From: Saccharibacillus endophyticus
GTDB taxonomy: Bacteria > Bacillota > Bacilli > Paenibacillales > Paenibacillaceae
Direction: 5' to 3'
Length of the DNA: 64,000 bases
Assembly (NCBI RefSeq): GCF_013185185.1
Contig: NZ_JAAZWE010000005.1
Location: 124,001 to 188,000, forward strand
Shown: positions 57,036 through 64,000 of the stretch, piece by piece
Position numbering within the stretch: the first letter of the stretch is position 1
Layout of the letters: each line of letters opens with the position of its first letter
Translations under genes and position numbers: made by a program
The notes under the pieces: model-generated
The model's input: the letters and a program-made list of their open reading frames with translations, nothing else
The model's database searches: none
Told to the model about the DNA's origin: nothing

Positions 57036-57834
57036 CCCGCCACTTCATGAAGCGGTGTTCGAACAGGTCGACCAGAACGAACAGCAGGAAGCCGACGCCG
57101 CTGAACAGGAGGATTCCGGCGTACATGCCGGGATAGTCGAGTCTTAGCCAAGCATCCATGATAAAGTAGCCCATGCCGTGTTCGGTGCCGTAGATTTCGG
57201 TGAAGAACAGGACCGAAAAGGCCGTGCCGAGCGAGATTCGGATGGTGCTTAGTATGGAAGATAATGCGCCGGGCAGGGTGATTTGAGTGAACTTCGCCAT
57301 GCGGCCCGCGCCCAAGCTGGTCAGGACATCGTACGTGTTAGCCGGGATGGCTTTGACGCCGTCGCGGACAGAGATAATGACCTGGAAAACCAGAATCAGG
57401 GCGATCATGACGATCTTCGAAGCTTCTCCGAGTCCCAAGAAGAGCATGGCGACCGGAAGCAGCGCGATCTTCGGGATGGGATAGGTCAGATAGACGACCG
57501 GATCAAGCAGCTTGTTCCAACGAGGGGAACGTCCCATGAGCAGGCCCGACAGCAAGCCGACGATCAAGGCCAGCGCGATTCCGGCAAAGACCCGGCCCAT
57601 GCTGGTTCCGATATTCAGCAGCATTTCTCCGCCGTCCAGCTCCAATAACGCACGATAGACGACCAGCGGAGAAGGCAGCATGTCGCGCTGCAATAGCGCG
57701 GCGATCAGTCCCCATAGGACATGCAAAACGATGAAGACCGATAGCAAACGAAGCAGCATCGAGCCTGGGCTGTTTTTTGGGCTGCCGTTTACGCCGGTTT
57801 TCCCTGTCTTTTTCTCGGCTTTCACTTCCATCAC
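57031..57834 (-). CDS. ABC transporter permease (SsuC/TauC type)
   Basis: A 267-residue inner-membrane permease with about six helices. The BPD-type EAA loop is visible as SLGAGRMAKFTQITLPGALS. Such permeases pair with NMT1/SsuA-like receptors and import aliphatic sulfonates, taurine, nitrate or thiamine precursors. The first 25 residues are polar and basic. The start ATG 57834 overlaps the ATPase stop by four bases (ATGA). The stop codon lies within the arm of R1 copy 6, so the transcript should carry that element at its 3' end. Confidence 0.9.
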   Translation of the reverse strand: MMEVKAEKKTGKTGVNGSPKNSPGSMLLRLLSVFIVLHVLWGLIAALLQRDMLPSPLVVYRALLELDGGEMLLNIGTSMGRVFAGIALALIVGLLSGLLMGRSPRWNKLLDPVVYLTYPIPKIALLPVAMLFLGLGEASKIVMIALILVFQVIISVRDGVKAIPANTYDVLTSLGAGRMAKFTQITLPGALSSILSTIRISLGTAFSVLFFTEIYGTEHGMGYFIMDAWLRLDYPGMYAGILLFSGVGFLLFVLVDLFEHRFMKWRA

Positions 57835-58646
57835 CGTCTTTCCCGCATGATTCGGCGAATATGACGGGTTTGCTCGTGAAAAGCATCATGGTCGCGCTTG
57901 TCTTCATCCGCCAGGGAAAAGACGGCTTCGTTGTCGATCAGCACGGGAGGGCCTGCGGCAGCCGTCAGCATGACGATCTTTCGGCCCAACAATATCGCTT
58001 CTTCGACGTCATGCGTGACGAACAGCATGGTCGAAGGCTGCTGACGCCAGCTTTCCAGCAGCAGACGCTGCAGATCTTCGCGCGTGACCGCATCAAGCGC
58101 GGAGAACGGCTCATCCAACAGCAGCAAATCCGGCCTGATCGCAAAAGCGCGCGCAATCGCCACACGCTGCTGCTGCCCGCCGCTCAATGCGCGCGGATAG
58201 CGTCCTTCCAGTCCGGACAGTCCCGTCAATGCCAGCCAACGAAGCGCCGCGGCTCCACGCCGGGCTCGCGATTCATCCGGTCTGGCGATTTTCAACGCGG
58301 TTCGAACATTCGCGATCGCGGTCTGCCACGGAAGCAACCCGTAATTTTGCGGAACAAGACCGATGCGGATATCGGCGCCGGCAACCCCTGCGCTACCGAT
58401 CGGACGTCCGCCATAACTCAGACTTCCGCCGAAATCCGGCAGCAAGCCTGCCGCCGCCCTCAGCAAGGTCGATTTCCCGCTGCCGGAGGGACCAAGTACG
58501 GTATAGATGCCGCGCTCGGGCAGATCAAGATCAAGCGGTCCCAATACCGGCCCTTCTCCGTAGTCGACGGTCAGCGCGCGAGCAACCAGACCTTGACCTT
58601 CCTTTTCAGCAGTATGACGGGAATCGATCACAACACCTTTTTCCAT
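57831..58646 (-). CDS. ABC transporter ATPase (SsuB/TauB type)
   Basis: A 271-residue ATPase. Walker A is GPSGSGKST, the Q-loop is LVPQNYGLLPWQT, the signature LSGGQQQRVAIARA, Walker B LLLLDEPFSALD, and the H-loop VTHDVEEAILLG. The Q-loop and DVEEA segments are typical of nitrate/sulfonate/taurine importers. About 25 extra residues precede the domain. It is translationally coupled to the permease and lies 51 bp after the binding-protein gene. Confidence 0.93.
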   Translation of the reverse strand: MEKGVVIDSRHTAEKEGQGLVARALTVDYGEGPVLGPLDLDLPERGIYTVLGPSGSGKSTLLRAAAGLLPDFGGSLSYGGRPIGSAGVAGADIRIGLVPQNYGLLPWQTAIANVRTALKIARPDESRARRGAAALRWLALTGLSGLEGRYPRALSGGQQQRVAIARAFAIRPDLLLLDEPFSALDAVTREDLQRLLLESWRQQPSTMLFVTHDVEEAILLGRKIVMLTAAAGPPVLIDNEAVFSLADEDKRDHDAFHEQTRHIRRIMRERR

Positions 58647-58697
58647 TCTTCCCCCTCCTTTTCTAGCCTTATGCCTTGGTGTGCCGGATTATCGATC

Positions 58698-59708
58698 TTA
58701 TTTGAATTGCACGTCGGAAATCACATCCGCCGCATGCAGGTCTTTGTTCAACAACCCTTTTTCGCGCGCCCAATCCAAAGCCGAATCGACCTGCGCCGGA
58801 TCAGCCTGGTTGGCGGGCACATAGTCCGGAACGTCGATTTGATCTTTCAAGGTTTCCGGGTATCCGACTTCCTTGATGATCAGGTCGATGTATTCGGACT
58901 GATCATGCGTCTTCATGTACTCGACAGCCTGATCGTACGCCGTGTACATATCGCGGATCGCGTCGGCTTTTTCATCAATCACGCTCTGCGGGAAAGCCAG
59001 CACGAACGGGTTGATTTCTGCCGTGTGCGTGGAGCCCAAGATGTTCAGTCCGGCTTCCTTGCCCATCGTTACGAAAGGCTGCGGCAGAACGGCGGCATCC
59101 GCCTTGTTGTTTTTGAGCAATTCCAGACGGGTCGGGATTTGCGGAACTTCCGTTACGGTAATATCGTCTTCGGTCAGGCCGGCTTGTTTCAGCATCATGG
59201 CCATCGTGTATTGGGTCGAGGTGTTTTTGGACAGAATCACGGTTTTCCCTTTCAGGTCTTCTACGCTCTTCACGTCCGGATTGCCTGTCAATAGATCGAA
59301 TTCGCCGAAGGTCGTGCTGGTGATTTTCACGTCTTGGCCCGCTTCGTTATAGATCGAAATCGCAACCAGATCGGCGCTCAGGCCTTCGACTTTACCCGCC
59401 TGGAACGCGACGTCGCGATCTTTCGCGCTTTTGAACGTCTGGATGTCCAGATTGACGCCTTGCTCGGCATCGAATCCCTGCTCATGCGCCACGATGAACG
59501 GAATCGCATCAATCGACGGCAGCAGTCCCAATGTGATCGTCTCGGTGGCCGCGGCATTCTCGGTCTCCGTATGTGCAGCCGCGGTTGTATCGGATTCTGC
59601 CGCGTTGCCGCAGCCGGCCAGCGCTACTCCGAAAGCAGCGGTCAGCATCATCCATATAACGGGACGTTTCCCGCGGAAAATCCGTTTGGTTTGGCGAGTG
59701 TTCTTCAT
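58698..59708 (-). CDS. ABC transporter substrate-binding lipoprotein (NMT1/SsuA type)
   Basis: A 336-residue lipoprotein. After a basic N-terminus the hydrophobic segment ends in the lipobox ALAGC, followed by an Asp/Thr/Ala linker. The binding domain starts ETITLGLLPSIDAIPFIVAH, and GKTVILSKNTSTQYTMAMML matches the NMT1/THI5-like fold. The ligand may be a sulfonate, thiamine precursor or similar; I cannot tell which. I use ATG 59708 (GGGGCTGGA upstream), while ATG 59738 is also in frame. A 30 bp palindrome sits just upstream. Confidence 0.9.
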   Translation of the reverse strand: MKNTRQTKRIFRGKRPVIWMMLTAAFGVALAGCGNAAESDTTAAAHTETENAAATETITLGLLPSIDAIPFIVAHEQGFDAEQGVNLDIQTFKSAKDRDVAFQAGKVEGLSADLVAISIYNEAGQDVKITSTTFGEFDLLTGNPDVKSVEDLKGKTVILSKNTSTQYTMAMMLKQAGLTEDDITVTEVPQIPTRLELLKNNKADAAVLPQPFVTMGKEAGLNILGSTHTAEINPFVLAFPQSVIDEKADAIRDMYTAYDQAVEYMKTHDQSEYIDLIIKEVGYPETLKDQIDVPDYVPANQADPAQVDSALDWAREKGLLNKDLHAADVISDVQFK

Positions 59709-59751
59709 TTCTTTTCCAGCCCCTATTCTTTTTATCATTCAATTTCTATAG

Positions 59752-59781
59752 ATAAGATTGTTCATTCATTCACAATCTTAT
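59752..59781 (-). promoter_or_regulatory. 30 bp operator-like palindrome upstream of the ABC importer
   Basis: ATAAGATTGT (59752-59761) and ACAATCTTAT (59772-59781) form a perfect 10 bp inverted repeat with a 10 bp spacer made of TCATTCATTC. It lies 44 bp before the binding-protein start and overlaps a possible promoter (TTGTGA and TATAGA, 19 apart). It is probably the binding site of a dimeric repressor. Confidence 0.7.
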
Positions 59782-59853
59782 TCAACCGTCCTTATTCTAC
59801 TCTTGTCCTCCCATTTTGTATATTCATAAATTTAAATAAGAGAAACTGCCGTA

Positions 59854-59889
59854 TGACATTTGTCACCCGCGTCATCTGACGTTTATGAC
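59854..59889 (+). promoter_or_regulatory. Two candidate DesR boxes before des
   Basis: TGACATTTGTCA (59854-59865) is a perfect palindrome. GTCAT N9 ATGAC (59871-59889) is a second, spaced inverted repeat with the same half-site. They lie just upstream of the des promoter, where phosphorylated DesR binds in Bacillus subtilis. The assignment to DesR is inference from position and symmetry. Confidence 0.65.
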
Positions 59890-59921
59890 TACGCAGCGCA
59901 AGCGCTTTTTTCTATACTGGG

Positions 59922-59927
59922 TATAAC
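59922..59927 (+). promoter_or_regulatory. Probable -10 box of des
   Basis: TATAAC with no good -35 (CAAGCG in place). A weak -35 next to activator sites fits an activator-dependent promoter. Confidence 0.5.
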
Positions 59928-59967
59928 AGAGATGCCCGAGCGGCGTCCGCGAAAGGGGATTACATTG

Positions 59968-61053
59968 ATGAACCCGTCCACGAAAACCGCATCCGCCAAC
60001 CCGATTGCGGAATTGAAAAAACATATGAAGCCTTACGAAAAGACCGATTCCAAAGCCAGCATCCTTCAAATGGTCAATACGCTCGTCCCGCTGATTCTGC
60101 TGTGGGTCGGCGGTTATCTGAGTCTGTCCGTCTCGTACTGGCTCGCGCTGCCGCTTCTGCTCGTAGCATCGGGCTTCGTGATCCGAACGTTCATCATTTT
60201 CCACGACTGCACGCACGGCTCTTTTTTCAAAAACAAAAAAGCTAACGATATCGTCGGTACGATTACCGGAGTCATCACCATGATGCCGTACCGCAAATGG
60301 AAATACAGCCACACCCGCCACCATGCGACCAGCAGCAACCTCGACAAACGCGGCGAAGGCGACATGTGGCTGCTGACGGTCGAAGAGTATGAGGCGGCTT
60401 CATTCTGGACGCGCCTGTCGTACCGCTTTTACCGCAATCCCATCGTGATGTTCGGCCTCGGCCCGATCTTCGTGTTCCTGATCGAGTCGCGTTTCAACCG
60501 CAAAGGCGCGAAGCGCCAAGAGCGTATCAACACCCACCTGACCACCGTGCTGATCGCGGCGCTTTACGCGGCGCTGATCTGGGCGATCGGCTGGCAGGCG
60601 TTCCTGCTGGTTCAGGTGCCTGTCTTCTTCTTCTCGGGACTGTTCGGCATCTGGCTCTTCTACGTGCAGCATCAATTCGAAGACTCGTACTTCGAACACG
60701 AAGAAGAGTGGAGCTACGTGAACGCGGCCGTCGAAGGCAGTTCGTACTACAAGCTGCCGAAGCCGCTGCAATGGATCACCGGGAACATCGGCTTCCACCA
60801 CGTGCATCACCTGAGCCCGAAAGTACCGAACTACAATCTGGCAAAAGCGCACGACTCTTCCGTCCCGCTGCAAAAGGCGACGACGATCACGCTGCGCACC
60901 AGTCTTCAATCGTTGAAGTTCCGTCTGTGGGACGAAGAAACGAAAAGCTTTACCGGCTATGGTCGAAAAGTACGCAGCGGCCTGCCGAAGAACGCGGTGC
61001 AAGCCGTCGCGCGCGAGTTGAAACCCAAAGCGCCCGCACTGCCGAAAGACTGA
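59968..61053 (+). CDS. des: Fatty acid desaturase
   Basis: A 361-residue membrane-bound acyl-lipid desaturase. Three histidine boxes hold the di-iron site: HDCTHGS, HTRHHA and HHVHH (in GFHHVHHLSPKVPNYNL). Hydrophobic segments lie at about 50-100 and 195-250. It introduces a double bond into phospholipid acyl chains to keep membranes fluid in the cold. It sits directly upstream of the desK and desR genes, the arrangement of the Bacillus cold-sensing Des pathway. The start is ATG 59968 with GAAAGGGG upstream. Expression should depend on DesR through the boxes upstream. A terminator separates it from desK. Confidence 0.93.
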   Translation: MNPSTKTASANPIAELKKHMKPYEKTDSKASILQMVNTLVPLILLWVGGYLSLSVSYWLALPLLLVASGFVIRTFIIFHDCTHGSFFKNKKANDIVGTITGVITMMPYRKWKYSHTRHHATSSNLDKRGEGDMWLLTVEEYEAASFWTRLSYRFYRNPIVMFGLGPIFVFLIESRFNRKGAKRQERINTHLTTVLIAALYAALIWAIGWQAFLLVQVPVFFFSGLFGIWLFYVQHQFEDSYFEHEEEWSYVNAAVEGSSYYKLPKPLQWITGNIGFHHVHHLSPKVPNYNLAKAHDSSVPLQKATTITLRTSLQSLKFRLWDEETKSFTGYGRKVRSGLPKNAVQAVARELKPKAPALPKD

Positions 61054-61064
61054 TATTCCGTTTT

Positions 61065-61099
61065 CAAAAACCCCGGTTTCCCGCATTCCGGGGTTTTTG
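61065..61099 (+). terminator. Terminator after des
   Basis: CAAAAACCCCGG (61065-61076) and CCGGGGTTTTTG (61088-61099) form a perfect 12 bp stem. Confidence 0.92.
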
Positions 61100-61232
61100 G
61101 CATGCAGCTTTTACAAAGCCAGGTTTGGGAAAAAGGAGGTTGCGGGTTATAATGGTCACAAAAAATCAAGCGGCGCACGCACCGGGAAGGCTCGTATCGG
61201 TTCCGGCAAAAAGCCGCGGAGGTCAGTCGATC

Positions 61233-62402
61233 ATGCAGAAGTGGTATCAGATTTTTCAACGCAGTACCGGGCTCAATCCTTATGTATGGGTCGTCTTTTA
61301 TATTTTGCCGTTTTATTTCATTTTTCGTTCGTCCACGCCTTTTCATGCCGTGACCGGCATCTTCATGGTCGTCGGGTTCTTCGTATGCTACCTGCTGGCC
61401 TTCGCGTCCAAAGGACAACTGCGATATTTTTGGACGAGCATGCAGATCGTGTTCTCGGTGTCGATGACCTTGATGTTCGGCTATATTTATTTCGCGGTAT
61501 TTCTGGCTTATTTCGTTGGGAACATCCGCAGCAAAAGCGGCTTTTTCACTTTGTATTCCATCCAGCTCGCCGCGGTGCTCGCTTCGGCTTACGTCGGCTA
61601 CATCCATCTGAATCCGCTGATGCTCAACCAATGGCCGTTCGTCGCGCTCACCGTCATCGCCGTCATCCTGCTGCCGGTCACGACGTATAACCGCAACCGC
61701 AGCGAGCGGCTCGAAGGACAGCTTGAAGACGCCAACAAACGCATCTCGGAACTCGTCGTCATGGAAGAACGCCAGCGCATCGCGCGCGACCTGCATGATA
61801 CGCTCGGTCAGAAATTGGCGCTGATCGGACTCAAAAGCGACCTGGCCGCCAAGCTGGTCACGAAAAATCCGGATCGGGCCGAAGAAGAAATTCGTGACGT
61901 TCAGCAGACGGCGCGCGTCGTGTTAAAAGAACTGCGCGAGCTGGTGACCCAGATGCGCGGCACGCATGTGGAGGACGAAATTCACCGACTTCGGCAAATA
62001 CTGAAAGCGGCGGAGATCGAGTTCACTTTGATCGGCGATCCGGCAGAAACGCGCACGTCGCTGCTCAACGAGAATGTGGTCAGCATGTGCCTCAAGGAAG
62101 CGGTCACGAACATCGTGAAGCATAGCGGAGCTACTTCCTGCCTGATCGAGATCGAGCCGCTTCCCGCCGAACTGGTCGTGCGAGTCGCCGACAACGGCAA
62201 TGGTCTGAAAGACGGCGTGAATGCGCGAGGCAGCGGGCTTCGGGGCATGCGGGAACGGTTGGAGTTCGTGAACGGAAGCCTCGATATCTCCGCGGCTCCT
62301 CCGGAAGGACGCGGAACGCTGCTGACGCTGCGCATCCCGAACGTGTTGGCGCAGCGCGAACCTGAGATCGCGGCTGAACCCGCTGCGGACAAGGAGGGAT
62401 AA
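61233..62402 (+). CDS. desK: Thermosensor histidine kinase DesK
   Basis: A 389-residue membrane kinase. Four to five TM helices fill residues 17-145. The HisKA_3 segment ERQRIARDLHDTLGQKLALI carries His188, the same number as in Bacillus subtilis DesK. The C-terminal ATPase has LKEAVTNIVKHS, RVADNGNGL and GSGLRGMRERLEFVNG. It senses membrane thickness and phosphorylates DesR in the cold. I use ATG 61233 (GGAGG ten bases upstream, and it gives His188); ATG 61152 with AAGGAGG would add 27 residues. desR follows after three bases. Confidence 0.93.
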   Translation: MQKWYQIFQRSTGLNPYVWVVFYILPFYFIFRSSTPFHAVTGIFMVVGFFVCYLLAFASKGQLRYFWTSMQIVFSVSMTLMFGYIYFAVFLAYFVGNIRSKSGFFTLYSIQLAAVLASAYVGYIHLNPLMLNQWPFVALTVIAVILLPVTTYNRNRSERLEGQLEDANKRISELVVMEERQRIARDLHDTLGQKLALIGLKSDLAAKLVTKNPDRAEEEIRDVQQTARVVLKELRELVTQMRGTHVEDEIHRLRQILKAAEIEFTLIGDPAETRTSLLNENVVSMCLKEAVTNIVKHSGATSCLIEIEPLPAELVVRVADNGNGLKDGVNARGSGLRGMRERLEFVNGSLDISAAPPEGRGTLLTLRIPNVLAQREPEIAAEPAADKEG

Positions 62403-62405
62403 CGA

Positions 62406-63008
62406 ATGATCAGAATCGTCATTGCGGAAGACCAGCGAATGCTGCTCGGCGCGCTGGCTTCGCTGCTTGACCTGGAGGACGATATGGAAGTGGTCGGACG
62501 GGCATCCGATGGCGAGGAAGCCGTACGGCTGGTCAGGCTGCACAAACCGGATATTTGCGTGATGGACATCGAGATGCCGAAGAAGACGGGACTTGAAGCC
62601 GCCGAAGAGTTGAAAGGTTCCGGCTGCCGCGTGCTGATTCTGACGACGTTCGCCCGTTCCGGCTATTTCGAAAGAGCGATCAAGGCGGGCGCCCACGGCT
62701 ACCTGCTGAAAGACAGCCCGAGCGAAGAACTTGGGGAAGCGATCCGCAGCGTCATGTCCGGCCGGCGCATCTACGCGCCCGAGCTGGTCGACGACGCGCC
62801 TTATGCCGAAACCAATCCGCTGACCGACCGGGAAAAAGAAGTGCTGCTCCTGATCTCCGAAGGGAAAAACACGAAGGAGATCGCCAGCGAACTGTCGCTG
62901 ACGAACGGAACGGTGCGCAACTACGTATCCGTCATCCTCGACAAGCTCGGCGTAGGCAATCGGATCGAAGCCATCACGAGGTTCAAGGAGAAAGGCTGGT
63001 TCAAGTGA
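62406..63008 (+). CDS. desR: Response regulator DesR
   Basis: A 200-residue NarL/LuxR-type regulator. The receiver has the acidic pair in IAEDQRMLL, phosphoacceptor Asp54 (CVMDIEMPKKTG) and Lys in YLLKDSPSEE. The LuxR helix-turn-helix is LTDREKEVLLLISEGKNTKE followed by IASELSLTNGTVRNYVSVIL. Phosphorylated DesR activates des. It is coupled to desK with a three-base gap. Its stop codon lies in a 15-base sequence that is repeated on the far side of R1 copy 7. Confidence 0.93.
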   Translation: MIRIVIAEDQRMLLGALASLLDLEDDMEVVGRASDGEEAVRLVRLHKPDICVMDIEMPKKTGLEAAEELKGSGCRVLILTTFARSGYFERAIKAGAHGYLLKDSPSEELGEAIRSVMSGRRIYAPELVDDAPYAETNPLTDREKEVLLLISEGKNTKEIASELSLTNGTVRNYVSVILDKLGVGNRIEAITRFKEKGWFK

Positions 63009-63021
63009 ACCGGCCCAACGT

Positions 63022-63212
63022 GTCGAGAAAGCCTGACATAGCTGGAAGTCAGCAGGCGGAGAGAGAAATTCAGTGAAGGAACGATAGTGATCGCCTTTGA
63101 AATCGGGAAAATTCCGCTAAAAATTTAATCCTTTTTCCCGATTTCAACACGCGACCGGAACGAATTTTTCTCGGAGCCTGATGACTTCTCCCGCAACCGT
63201 GACTTTCTCGAC
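63022..63212. repeat. R1 palindromic element, copy 7
   Basis: A 191 bp copy, nearly identical to copy 1. The outer arms are GTCGAGAAAG (63022-63031) and CTTTCTCGAC (63203-63212), against GTCGATAAAG and CTTTATCGAC in copy 1: the T-to-G change on the left is matched by A-to-C on the right. The core GAAATCGGGA with TCCCGATTTC is the same. It lies downstream of desR, before its terminator. Confidence 0.88.
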
Positions 63213-63219
63213 AGCCTGA

Positions 63220-63244
63220 GCCAGTTCAAGTGAACCGGCTTTTT
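63220..63244 (+). terminator. Terminator after desR
   Basis: GCCAGTTCA pairs with TGAACCGGC (one mismatch) and is followed by five T. The stem contains the 15-base GTTCAAGTGAACCGG also found at the end of desR. Confidence 0.8.
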
Positions 63245-63330
63245 GTTTGCGTCTGCAACCTGTACACCCGGCCCCTTTTGCGATATGGTAAACAGAGTAT
63301 TTTCCCCAACCAGAAAGGTGTGCGTAACCA

Positions 63331-64000
63331 GTGCGAATTAACAAATATATCGCCGAGTCCGGCTTCACGTCGCGACGCGGGGCGGACAAGATCATCGCGG
63401 AAGGCAAAGTCACGATCAACGGCGAAAAAGCCGATCTGGGCAGCCAGGTCGAGCCGGGCGACGACGTTCGGGTAAGCGGCAAGCGGATCAAGGAAAAGGC
63501 CGCGCAGGAGAACGTTTATCTGGTGCTCAACAAGCCTGTCGGCATTACCAGTACCACGGAAAAAAGCGTCAAAGGCAATATCGTGGACTTCGTCGGCCAC
63601 TCGCAGCGGATCTTCCACGTCGGACGGCTGGACAAAGATTCCGAAGGCCTGATCCTGCTGACGAACGACGGCGATATCGTGAACGAGATTCTGCGTGCGG
63701 AAAACCGCCACGAAAAAGAATACATCGTCACGGTCGACCGTCCGATTACCCCCGAGTTTTTGAAAAAGATGGCGGCGGGCGTGGAGATTTTGGATACGAC
63801 GACGCTGCCGTGCGAAGTCGAACAGCTGTCCAAGTTCATTTTCCAGATCACGCTGACGCAAGGCCTGAACCGCCAGATTCGCCGCATGTGCGAAGCGCTG
63901 GGGTATAACGTGCGCGCGCTCAAGCGTATTCGTATCATGAACATCCACCTGAACAGCCTTCCGGTCGGCAAATGGCGCGATCTGACGGCGAAGGAGCTGG
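63331..64000 (+). CDS. rluF: 23S rRNA pseudouridine synthase (RluF/RsuA family), partial
   Basis: The first 223 residues of a pseudouridine synthase that isomerises a uridine in ribosomal RNA. An S4 RNA-binding domain comes first (RINKYIAESGFTSRRGADKI, VTINGEKADLGSQV). The catalytic domain follows, with the nucleophile aspartate in HVGRLDKDSEGLILLTND and the closing LTQGLNRQIRRMCEALGYNV, a signature of the RluF/RsuA branch. The start is GTG 63331, preceded by AAAGGTG. The gene runs off the right edge of the window. Confidence 0.92.
   Translation, partial: MRINKYIAESGFTSRRGADKIIAEGKVTINGEKADLGSQVEPGDDVRVSGKRIKEKAAQENVYLVLNKPVGITSTTEKSVKGNIVDFVGHSQRIFHVGRLDKDSEGLILLTNDGDIVNEILRAENRHEKEYIVTVDRPITPEFLKKMAAGVEILDTTTLPCEVEQLSKFIFQITLTQGLNRQIRRMCEALGYNVRALKRIRIMNIHLNSLPVGKWRDLTAKEL

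Noticed and set aside
57777..59294. 505-codon open frame on the plus strand across the ABC importer genes
   Set aside because: It crosses three genes with intact ABC motifs on the other strand and has no domain of its own.
59709..59967. TPP riboswitch upstream of the NMT1-type importer
   Set aside because: The leader lacks the conserved CTGAGA and the rest of the thi-box; an operator-like palindrome is present instead.

Overview
The window is chromosomal DNA of a moderately GC-rich, low-repeat Firmicute, most likely a member of the Paenibacillaceae such as Paenibacillus or Saccharibacillus. This is inferred from strong AGGAGG ribosome binding sites, SLH-domain surface proteins, a YheC/YheD spore-associated ATP-grasp protein, SARP-type response regulators with hybrid kinases, and a complete des-desK-desR system. 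No rRNA, tRNA, CRISPR array, transposase or phage gene was seen. Both window edges cut a gene: a GGDEF protein on the left and an RluF-type pseudouridine synthase on the right.

Layout. 1-11.9 kb is mixed housekeeping: amidase, SnoaL-like protein, DUF72 protein, nitroreductase, cytosolic alpha-amylase, a divergent LysE exporter/MocR regulator pair, two FlxA-like or coiled proteins, pyroglutamyl peptidase and a small ion channel. 12-18.4 kb holds an OatA-like acyltransferase and the potABCD polyamine operon. 18.7-25.9 kb is a compact six-gene biosynthetic operon (KAS III, ATP-grasp, SDR, metallo-hydrolase, adenylate-forming enzyme, GNAT-like transferase) whose product I cannot name. 26-36 kb carries cold-shock genes, a guanylate kinase-like protein, pepT, a pentapeptide protein, an aldo/keto reductase, an acetate transporter, a ketopantoate reductase-like gene, acetoacetate decarboxylase with a divergent LysR, and a FrnE-type DsbA protein. 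36.7-45.5 kb is a signalling island: a double-transmitter hybrid kinase, a receiver with Glu at the phosphoacceptor site, two SARP-type regulators, TetR, WYL and a frameshifted GNAT gene. 45.6-56.4 kb encodes a 1715-residue SLH surface protein, a truncated metallo-hydrolase, an AraC/GyrI regulator, a tandem YheC/D protein and a second secreted protein. 57-63 kb has an NMT1/SsuA-type ABC importer and the des-desK-desR membrane-fluidity module.

The most unusual signal is non-coding. At least seven intergenic copies of a roughly 110-190 bp imperfect palindrome (here called R1) sit mostly between convergent genes. Its stems stay paired while the sequence changes on both arms, so the fold appears to be what is conserved. 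Two copies are flanked by duplicated terminator hairpins, as if the element had inserted into terminators. A second family of about 100 bp palindromes (R2, three full copies and a solo end) also occupies intergenic gaps. Two genes (DUF72 and potA) appear to start at AUC codons behind strong ribosome binding sites, and a cluster of DnaA boxes lies inside the biosynthetic operon.
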